From Panicum virgatum (taxonomy: Eukaryota; Streptophyta; Magnoliopsida; Poales; Poaceae): a stretch of 64,000 nucleotides of DNA. The position numbers were made by a program, and so were the translations under genes. Within the stretch, counting starts at the first letter, position 1. Each line of letters starts with the position of its first letter. The notes under the pieces were generated by a model, which searched no databases, was not told the DNA's origin, and saw only the letters and a program-made list of their open reading frames with translations. Below are positions 55,871 through 64,000 of the stretch, one piece after another. The DNA lies in the NCBI RefSeq assembly GCF_016808335.1, contig NC_053150.1, forward strand, positions 47,982,119 to 48,046,118, in the 5' to 3' direction.

Positions 55871-57454
55871 GAAGATTGGAGAAGGAAGTTCAGTGAGACT
55901 TTAGGAGGATAGATGACTTGGCAATTGTAGTCTGGCCATCTAGTTCTGGCCCACCTATAATATTGTCAATGAAAAAGAGAGAGCAGTGTCGGAGGCCTGG
56001 ATGGTATTAACCTTACAAAATTTTTACGGTGCTTGGAAGAAATGACAGCCGTCCATGAGTACAGATCTAATGGTTCAAAGTTAAAAGGAACCTATTACGA
56101 AGAACCTAAACTATGGATCGGAATAAAAAATTTGTGAGCCCGGAACTGGTTGTAAAATTAGTTTGAAGGGTAGATTAGTATTTTTACAACAACATCTGAA
56201 TAGCCCCGTCTCAACAGATCGATCCACAAATGGCAACTATCAATCTCCAATATCATAGATGAATCCAAATGACCTTTTATCGGCAACGCTCTTGGCCGGC
56301 ACATGAGGACTAGGCATGACAATAGGTACCCGAAATTCAAAAGGGAAAATTCGATTCATGCCACCACAACTCCGTGAAATTGGGTGTCATGTTGAAAATC
56401 ATGCCACTCAATGGCATGATTTTCAACATGAGATCCAATTTCAAGAAATTGGAGTGGCATGGATCCAATTGACCCAATTCAAAATCCGAAGGATTTTTAC
56501 TCTATTTGGGTACGGGTTTGGGTCAACTTTTAGACTCGTGGGTTTATTAATGGACATAAAATTCTACCGTTGGGTTTGTGTGTACGGGTTTATACCTACA
56601 ATATCCGATCTAACCTAGTGCAATTGTCATTTTATTTTATAAATCTATAATAAACTTAACATCCCTTCTCCTTCCCTTTTTATTTTGATGAACCTTGAAT
56701 ATTTTGGTAAGATGTTTTTACTTTACAGTTACAGTGTTTGTATCCATGTACACTATAATTTTGATACTTACTATGTTAAATTTGTTGATTATGATAAAAA
56801 AACTAGCATAGTAAAGTATAGACCCATTAGTTACATGTGGGTATCCGTTAACCCGATGGGTACAGATTTGGGCAAAATATTAAACCCGTCACGGATGAGT
56901 TTTTTAATAGATTTAGATATTTTTCAGAGGTTCGGCTTTGTGGCAAAATCCAATAGATTCGCCGTGGATGGAAATGGAGGCTGTAGGGTCCGTCCTTGCA
57001 CGCGCCTTTGCGTGCATAGATCTCAGCAACGGGCGTGGTTGCGCAAATCCCGCGTATAGCTGAATTTAAATCCAAAAAAGAGTATGGGGGCATCACACCC
57101 CCCTCCACGGTAGAAGCTCATAAACTTTCCACTCCCAGCGCCACTTAATTATATATTAAGTCGAGCTCAGCTTGTAGGTCATTAGTGGGATTGGTGGGTC
57201 CGCAAACTCACTAATCCCGTCTCAAACTAATCCTGTCCTTCCGTTTACCCTTGCGATCTTCATGTAATGGCATGGAGTCTTTAACAGATCACCAATGCTG
57301 CCACCCTTTGCGGGTTACAAAAGACAGAACACAAAGGAAGCTTATGGCTACAATGGTAGCACTAGATCGCGGGTTGTCGCGGGCCAACGATCTAGTCCGC
57401 TGGGCTTAGCGGTGTGGCTATCATTAGGCCACAAATAAATTGCTGCTGAACTCA
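55871..57454. other. Spacer between inverted LINE fragments
   Basis: It holds a long imperfect hairpin at 56355-56462. Repeated GGGT-AC-GGGT-type sequence follows (56500-56900), reminiscent of MITEs with GGTACCCG motifs. No gene is supported. Confidence 0.45.
56355..56462. repeat. Long hairpin with ~50-base arms
   Basis: The inner stem is perfect: ATGTTGAAAATCATGCCA (56389-56406) and its complement (56412-56429), with loop CTCAA. The outer arms pair imperfectly (CATGCCAC...GAAATTGG with CCAATTTC...GTGGCATG). It resembles a MITE or an inverted-repeat small-RNA precursor. Confidence 0.85.
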
Positions 57455-57612
57455 CCACGAGCAGCCCATCTTAGCTGCTTTACTTGCCCAGATCACCCCT
57501 TTCCAGAAAGGAGAGTTGTCATATTCAGGGCAGCAGAAGAAGTTGGGTTCATTCAGCCTATATTTGTAGTTGACTAAGGTAGTACAGCTAGTTCTTGAAC
57601 AGCCTTCCTTTG
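57455..57612 (-). repeat. LINE ORF2 fragment, right copy of an inverted pair
   Basis: Reverse complement of 55715-55870 with few differences, running from CCACGAGCAGCCC to CCTTCCTTTG. Confidence 0.85.
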
Positions 57613-57812
57613 CCTGCTAGCGGGAAGTGGGGAAAACGAAATCCTAATCTTTAGTGGGGAAGTGGGATAAAATAGAAGCGGCCAAATCTCCTTGTGCTTG
57701 AACAGCCTATAAAAGGTTAGGATTTCGGTTTAGGTGACAAAGGCTGTCCTCCCTACCTCTTGTGCTTAACTCTTCTGTAGCTGTTCATGGACAAGCCAGA
57801 TCTCCTTGCAGC

Positions 57813-60198
57813 CTAATCATGACCCTCCATCTCGTCTTCATCATCTCGCATGCTTCTTGGCCTCTTCCAGCCATCACCCTTTACCTTTAATTAATGCACA
57901 TAAATAAAGCTTAGTTTGTAAACACTTCCTAGTTGCTACCTTAGTTTGTAATTTAAAAAATTGCTACCAGGAGAAGCAAAAAGAACTATGTACAGTCTAT
58001 GGGTGCATACCTTTAATGCAATTCTCCTCGAATCGCATACACACTCCTTTAGGATCTTGAGTTCACAATCGTCTACCTCATGCTTGCTAATTTCTTTGCC
58101 TGCAAAAAAGCAGTTAGTAAGAACCTAACTTCATAAACAATGCAAACTACCAAAAGAAAAGAACATGTGGAATACCAAGGAGCCACTCAATGTACTTAAA
58201 CTGCCCGGCATCATATTGATTCACCAAGGACACTGTGTATCCAGACCGTCCTGCACGTGCAGTCTACCCACCCGATGTACATATGACTGCATTCAGTGTG
58301 GCATAACAAGATATAAAGCCAGACGAAATCTAAAAAGTTGAACTCTTCGTACATTCATGCTATAAGCTATAGAATACACACAAACTTGGTCATCTAGAAC
58401 TACAAAACAACCAAATGATACCTTAGGACTGGGAATATCATAATTAATGACGACATCAACTCCTCGAATGTCAAGACCACGGCTTGCAACATTGGTGCAA
58501 GTAATGATGTTACAACCTTTTGATTTGAACCTATTCAAAGCACCTAGTCTCTTATCCTGGCACAAAAAATAAACAAACATCATATGATTTGGAAGGATTA
58601 ATTCAAACATAAATATAACTATGAAGTAGAAACACAACAAAACTGAATGAGCAAATAGATTTGTACGTCTACTCAATTAAAGTGAACCTGACTCATTTTG
58701 CCATGGATGAAGATAGCTTGAAAACCAAGATTCCTTAGCATGAGAGCAAGAAGCCTTGACGAGTAACGGGTTTCTGTAAATATCATTACCATGCTCCCTG
58801 TCACCTTGTTCAGAATGTAAACAAGACAACAATCCTGAAATTCGCATAAACAAGATAATTGATAAGGAAAAACTACAGGAAACACAAAATTTATGGCAAA
58901 TATGGAATGAAGTCATGAAATACAAGAACTTGATCACATTTAGCAGATCTGGATAATTTTTTTGGACAAAGTTCCAAAAAAGATAGCATGCAAGAACTAA
59001 ACATGACTCTTTACTTTCACAAGTAAAACAATATCTAAATTGATTTTCTATTATTAATAAAGGCAAGAGCAAGAATTATAGCAGTAGCAGTTTTCAGATA
59101 AAGGAGAAAAATATTATATTAGCTGACTGACCACAAGTTTATTCTTCAATAGTAAGCATGTAATTCTACTTGTACAATAATAAATGTTGTAGAATAGCAC
59201 TACAAAACTCAAAATTCAGGTTATAATAGTATGGGTAAAAGATACATAAAACAACAGATAGCAAGAGCATAAACTATTTAAAGATGATAGATCACAGATA
59301 TATGCTTGCAATATGAATTAACAAGTACAATTATGATAGTCTACAAACCTGAGATATGAACCACATGAAAAAGGATTGATAAGGTGAACACAGATGAACT
59401 GACAAAAGAAGAGGCAAAATCACCTTGTCATCTGCAGGAACTAAATAAAACTCTTCTCTAAGTGTATCCACTGTAGAGTATTTGGAAGATACTTTGAGCT
59501 AGTTTAAAAGAAAGTTGTGACCATTAGTAACAGAGAATAAAATGGAACATCAAAAGGCCAAAATTTACTTATAAAATGAAAACTGCTTGTAAGCAAAAGA
59601 TATAATACCACCTTAACAGGATTCCTGAGACAAGCACGTTGCAGTTTCTTCACCTAGATACAAAGAAAAATACACTCAGTCTACTACAAACAAATATTAA
59701 AGTCAAGACTAAAAATTTATAAAACTAGGTCATGATCATATAAATCTGGCAAGAAAATATTATAGTAGAAAAAGTGTTTCTAGTTTTATCAGAAGACCAA
59801 TTTTAAGCAAGCATTTTGTTAAGATAAACATGAGAAAATCATTTGTTACCATAGAAAAAAATAATGCTGTGTAACGAATCTAATCATGAGCACAAGCCGA
59901 GAACAGTGTTGTAACAATTTGGAGTACTTAAAGCTCTTAAAATTTTAAAAATGTTGTGTCATCCCGATCACGAGTACGACCCACAAATATTTTTTTCAAC
60001 AATTTGGTGTGCTAGCCTTTGGCTCATCAATTAAGAATAAAAATCATAATTCAAGCAAGCAGTTTCATATGTACCCACCTTGCCAGTCATTGTCGCTGAA
60101 AAAAGAAAAGTTCTCCGCTCCTTAGGTATAATTTTTAGAATGTCATCAAGAGATTTTTCGAACTCCATATCAAGTAACACATCAGCTTCATCCAGTAC
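57813..60198 (-). pseudogene. DEAD-box RNA helicase (RH10/DDX47/Rrp3-like), 3' part, frameshifted
   Basis: Exons in transcript order: 60079-60198 (motif II VLDEAD, motif III SAT), 59612-59653 (VKKLQRACLRNPVK), 59424-59498 (KYSTVDTLREEFYLVPAD), 58688-58834 (MVMIFTETRYSSRLLALML), 58422-58556 ([36 protein letters not shown]), 58176-58286 (YVHRVGR then [13 protein letters not shown]), 58011-58099 and a last exon of about 57813-57880 ending TAG. Splice sites are GT/AG. The sequence follows the RH10/Rrp3 family, nucleolar helicases in 18S rRNA processing. In the 58176-58286 exon one base is missing at motif VI (HRVGR-ARAGR, near 58262), which destroys the frame. The 5' exons (Q motif, motif I) are not in the window. 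They may lie beyond 64000, with the LINE in an intron. Confidence 0.8.
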
Positions 60199-60886
60199 CT
60201 ACCAAAACAAACAACAACCACATACAAATTAGAATCATCTGAAAATTTCAACAAGACAATTTAAGTAACCCAAAATGTGACCGATGTTCCAAGGAAGCAT
60301 GTATGTAGAAAAATATATCAGTAGAGCAGGTCAATCAAAAATTAGAATTATGTATTTCAACACTATGTAGTTAAAACAGAAAGGCCTATACAAAATTAAC
60401 GAAGGCCCTAGGGGAGAACTCAAGCTAACCAATAAGATTAAAATAGATTCTGACCCTTACATGATTTTACAGGTTGCTACAAAAGCCTTTGGGACTGTTT
60501 GTTTAGATAGAGCGACAGAGTAGATTTCATTAGATAGATACTAGGAAAATATTGAGGAGTGCGCATATTTCGCTTAACAAGCAGGTATAAGAAGGTTTCA
60601 TTAAAGGTCTGTTTTTTGAAGCTAGAAATTAAAATATTTCATTAATATAGGTGCCTGATGCAACCAAACCTAATGAACCAGCCCATCAAAACACTAACAC
60701 TAACCAGTAATTAGAGTGAACTTTTATGAAAAAATTAATCATGGAAATTAAAGAACTAAAAATGAGAACAATATTCAGAAACATGAAAAAACATATCACA
60801 AAATAGCTAAACACTAACAAAACAAGCTCAACAATATTGATAGGCCACAACATCAAGGCTAAGCAACCATCGAATGCCTACCGAAG
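60199..60886. other. AT-rich sequence, probably helicase intron or flank
   Basis: No helicase exon with motif I or the Q motif could be found on the minus strand here. Nothing else was recognised. Confidence 0.45.
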
Positions 60887-63800
60887 GCTGTCACGGTGCT
60901 CCAGGCAGCGTCCCGCCGGTCGGCGACGGCGCCGCGGCGACCAACCGGCTCCTGGGGCGGTTTTTCCTCCTGAGCGACCCCTCGCCATGGCTCCGCTGAC
61001 CAAGTTGGTTGAGCTGGAGCATGACCAGCAACTGGCGGAACTCGTGGAGAGCTGGGACTTCAGCCGTGGCAAAAGCTTCCAAAACATGGTTCTTGCGGAT
61101 CTGGGTGCTCCGGTGCATCATCCATCCTCGTCTCCGGCGGGATCCTTCTCTCTGCTAGCGGTTTTCCGGAGATACACCTTCCGGCTGACTGAGGACTCAG
61201 TTAGTCTCGCGCTGCATGCTTGCCTCGGTGGAGCGCCCGCTGGCTTCCATGTCACTTACATTCAAGATAGGCATTTCAGATTCGTGGTCTCATGCAAGCA
61301 AGTGGGTTTCAAGGTTTGTGATCTCAAGAGAGTCATTACAGAACATTTTGATGTGTATTTCCATCTCTGGAGAGATGGTGGAGCTAGATGGATTGGAGAA
61401 TTGAAGCGCTGGAATAGAGAAGAAGAAGCAAGTTGGACCAAGGTAACACGCAAGAAGGGAAAAAAATACGGAAAAAGAGTCAGTTTCAACAACAAAATCG
61501 CTCAAGATTCCCCTGTCAAGCTTTCAAGGCCACCTGAGGTGGAGGAGACAAATCCATCGTCACGTCCAACATGGACAATCCAATTTGGAAGCTTCTCCTA
61601 TCAAGTCCAAGTTGAAGATCCTCAAGCAGAGCCCATGGGGCAAGAGAATCAAGCAGACCAGTTTGCCGGAAGCTCCATTGAAGATGGAGACAGTCAAAAC
61701 GTCATCCATGGCGCTGAAGCAATCCGGAGGCTGAAGGTAGACGAAGCAGTTCAAATCCCGGTTTACAGGGTCTACAGCAAGCTTCGGCGAGATCTTCGCA
61801 TTGATGGGGTGGACGGCAGCGGCTCCAGCAGCGAGGCGCACACGCCGACCCAGCCACCTCTGTCCGCCAATAGATGGAAAGGTTGCCGCGTCAGTGACCG
61901 AGGTAACGTTGCTTGTTTCAAATGCTTGGGCCTGGGTCACTTTGTCAGAGACTGTAGAGAAGAAATCAGATGCTTTTTTTGCTTTAACTATGGGCACCGG
62001 GCACGAGAGTGCCGCCAACATAAATTTAGCCTCTCCCGCTCTTGGGCTCCCAAGCCCATTAATCCGGAACGGCCTACTCCAAGCTTCGAGGTGCATGCGG
62101 CGAACAGCTTTAACGCAAGCAACGCCTCCTCATTTTTCTGCGAAAACTCGGCTATTAGGAGCGACATTCCTTCCTCCCAGCCAGAAATCATCAGCACTCC
62201 AGTTTCATCCCCAGTCCACCAACCTCTAGAGCACTTCTCTCCTTCCACAAGCACCCTTAGCGAAGGAGAAAGGAGGGTCGACATGAACTTTGCTATCAAC
62301 CCTGCTCCCTACATCCCAGTGGGGATGGTGGAGGAGGATGGCGGACCAGGGCGTCGAGTCCGAACCACTGTCTGCTTGGGAGTTCCGGCGGTCAAGCGTC
62401 ATGAGGAGTACGCGATTGCCACCACTGAAGATGCGCTGACCCCGGCGCAAAGACTGGCCTTGCTCCACGAGATCAGCCACTACGTGACTACGGTAATGAG
62501 AAAGGAGATCGCAACATATAGCATTCATCCACATGGTGTCGGCATCTACAAGTTCAGAAACTCTTGTGAGCGTGATATTCTGGTCCATACTAGCCCGCAC
62601 CAGGTCGGCCCTCATACTGTAACTTTTGTTAATCATGATGCTGCCATGAACTGTAAGAGGTCACCTTTCAATAGGATTGGTTGGATTTTACTTCTGGGAT
62701 ACCCCCTGGATTACAAGGAAAAACAATATATAGATAAAGCATGTAGCCCTTTTGCTCAGGTTCTTCATTGGCATGCTACAGATTACAGTTTGTCAAGGGT
62801 ATTGGTGAAAGTACTATTTGAGGATCTACTAGAAATACCTCGTAGCCTGAAACTGAAAGCTGGTAGAACTATAGATGGAGAGGGGAGATCTTGGACTGTG
62901 CCTGTGTATATCCTCAACAATGAATTTGCAGATATGATGCCCGATGAGGAAATCCCACCCCCTCCAAACAATGGTAACCCTCACCCTCATGAAGGACCTG
63001 TAGCCCCTGGAGAACCTGAACAAGTGGCTGAATGGGCAGAAAATCAGATGAACCAGCAAGGCTTTGGGGAATGGCCAATCGGAGATGATCAGGATGACCA
63101 AAACCAAGGCTCCAATGTTAGCTCAGTCAACCAAGCTGATCAGCCTCTTTTCGTTCCTGTTGCTGGTCCTGAACAAGTTGTGATTCCTCTTATTCCAGAA
63201 AATAATGATGCCGCAGTTGAAGCTCCTTTGATCCCTATTAATCAAGAAATTGATGATGCTGAAATTCAAGCTCCTATGTTGGCCAATGAAGCACGCCAAG
63301 CTGCTGACGTGATGCGGCAGATAGTACCTGGTGAGGAAATGCAGCAGAATCCACTTGCTGAAAATGCTCAACTCCAAGAAGCTTCCCCAAATCAAGCTCA
63401 AAACAGTGAGTTGGAGTCAATGCAGCAGCAGGAAATGCCTGTCGATAAGAATACTAAAGAGTCAGATGAAGATAAAATAGAACAGCTAGCATCTCAAAAC
63501 AAGAACACTACTGAATTGGCAGCACATGGCATGGAAATGGAAAGCAATGAGCAGAGAATAAACATGATCTTGTCAAACCTCAAGAGAGTTGTTATGCAGC
63601 ATGCTCAGCAAATTCAAGGTTGTGGCACCAGTAGAAGCACCAGTAGCATCACAATTCCTTTAGATGGAATTATAATCAATTTCTCTGGCCTTGGGATAGA
63701 GAATATTCAAATTATCACCCCTGAAGTGAAGACACTAGAAACAGTAGCAATGCTTGGCTGCGAAGCTGGTAAGAGATCCCTCATAAAAGGAAAGGAAAGT

Positions 63801-64000
63801 GGAAAACTGAAGGTGTATACTAGAAGGAAGCGGCCAGCAAACAAAGAACTCATTCAAAAAGAAAATGCCACTGGTACATCACATCTTGCTGTTGAGGGAA
63901 ATAAAGAAGCAAGAAAAAGAAAATTAGTGGAAAAGAGTGTCAGAGTGCTGAGAAGCCAGGTAAAGAACAAAACTCCTATCAACACTGAAAACCTGAGAAG
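60887..64000 (+). mobile_element. 5' part of an L1-type LINE (continues past window end)
   Basis: A GC-rich leader (from about 60887) abruptly follows AT-rich sequence and leads into a long ORF with two CCHC zinc knuckles, the ORF1 layout of plant L1 LINEs. ORF2 and the 3' end must lie outside the window. The 5' boundary is approximate because the other TSD copy is not visible. Confidence 0.8.
60987..64000 (+). CDS. LINE ORF1 (nucleic-acid-binding protein with two CCHC knuckles), open at window edge
   Basis: From ATG 60987 the frame has no stop to base 64000: 1004 codons plus two bases, the longest uninterrupted frame in the window. The N-terminus carries RYTFRLTEDSVSLALHACLG and HFRFVVSCKQVGF, a conserved region of grass LINE ORF1 proteins. 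A basic stretch (TRKKGKKYGKR) follows. At about residues 310-348 are two CCHC zinc knuckles: CFKCLGLGHFVRDC and CFFCFNYGHRAREC. Next is a folded-looking domain (GVGIYKFRNSCERDILV, NRIGWILLLGYPLDY). The long C-terminal half is Gln/Glu/Asn/Pro-rich, and the end visible here is Lys/Arg-rich (RRKRPANKELIQ). ORF1 proteins bind the LINE RNA and help target-primed insertion. The intact frame suggests a young insertion. Confidence 0.85.
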   Translation, partial: MAPLTKLVELEHDQQLAELVESWDFSRGKSFQNMVLADLGAPVHHPSSSPAGSFSLLAVFRRYTFRLTEDSVSLALHACLGGAPAGFHVTYIQDRHFRFVVSCKQVGFKVCDLKRVITEHFDVYFHLWRDGGARWIGELKRWNREEEASWTKVTRKKGKKYGKRVSFNNKIAQDSPVKLSRPPEVEETNPSSRPTWTIQFGSFSYQVQVEDPQAEPMGQENQADQFAGSSIEDGDSQNVIHGAEAIRRLKVDEAVQIPVYRVYSKLRRDLRIDGVDGSGSSSEAHTPTQPPLSANRWKGCRVSDRGNVACFKCLGLGHFVRDCREEIRCFFCFNYGHRARECRQHKFSLSRSWAPKPINPERPTPSFEVHAANSFNASNASSFFCENSAIRSDIPSSQPEIISTPVSSPVHQPLEHFSPSTSTLSEGERRVDMNFAINPAPYIPVGMVEEDGGPGRRVRTTVCLGVPAVKRHEEYAIATTEDALTPAQRLALLHEISHYVTTVMRKEIATYSIHPHGVGIYKFRNSCERDILVHTSPHQVGPHTVTFVNHDAAMNCKRSPFNRIGWILLLGYPLDYKEKQYIDKACSPFAQVLHWHATDYSLSRVLVKVLFEDLLEIPRSLKLKAGRTIDGEGRSWTVPVYILNNEFADMMPDEEIPPPPNNGNPHPHEGPVAPGEPEQVAEWAENQMNQQGFGEWPIGDDQDDQNQGSNVSSVNQADQPLFVPVAGPEQVVIPLIPENNDAAVEAPLIPINQEIDDAEIQAPMLANEARQAADVMRQIVPGEEMQQNPLAENAQLQEASPNQAQNSELESMQQQEMPVDKNTKESDEDKIEQLASQNKNTTELAAHGMEMESNEQRINMILSNLKRVVMQHAQQIQGCGTSRSTSSITIPLDGIIINFSGLGIENIQIITPEVKTLETVAMLGCEAGKRSLIKGKESGKLKVYTRRKRPANKELIQKENATGTSHLAVEGNKEARKRKLVEKSVRVLRSQVKNKTPINTENLR

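Overview
This 64 kb window is nuclear DNA from a grass. The coding exons are GC-rich, introns are short with GT/AG borders, and the repeats are those of grass genomes: a Tat-lineage Ty3/gypsy element with an antisense gene, an Au-SINE 3' end, Stowaway, CACTA, hAT and Mutator-like MITEs, and Helitrons. The repeat mix looks panicoid, but I cannot name a species. No organellar or bacterial sequence was seen.

Layout. 1-16071: one large LTR retrotransposon on the minus strand. Its left LTR is cut by the window edge and its right LTR is complete (14575-16071). Gag, protease, RT-RNase H-RNase H and integrase read leftward and are broken by stops and frameshifts. A five-exon gene (Transposase_28-like) reads the opposite way at 3732-7432. 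16072-21269: AT-rich spacer, a tRNA-Glu(CTC) gene and a frameshifted AP2/ERF-like gene. 21278-27487: a full-length hAT transposon with an 8-bp target-site duplication (TSD) and a multi-exon transposase carrying three frameshifts. 28153-31805: a 5'-truncated LINE, a Mutator-like MITE, another small MITE and a gene fragment. 32437-37560: a ten-exon RanBP2-type zinc-finger gene (minus) whose introns hold a SINE, a hAT MITE and a nested MITE pair. 38142-40278: a hAT MITE, a Helitron end and another MITE. 40735-42195: a DUF3537 membrane protein gene. 44419-46789: a pollen-receptor-kinase-like LRR kinase gene. 47283-50557: a CACTA MITE and a complete non-autonomous Helitron. 50753-51601: a DUF599 membrane protein gene (minus). 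52712-53918: a solo LTR with a perfect 5-bp TSD. 53939-57612: LINE debris, a MITE and a long hairpin. 57813-60198: the 3' part of a DEAD-box RNA helicase gene (minus). 60887-64000: the 5' part of a LINE (plus) with a first ORF still open at the window edge.

The host genes (RanBP2 zinc finger, DUF3537, LRR kinase, DUF599, helicase) are unrelated single-copy-type genes and do not form a cluster. The rest of the window is mainly nested transposons, many of which can be delimited to the base from target-site duplications. Exon borders were read by eye from frame continuity and GT/AG sites; none was tested by alignment.
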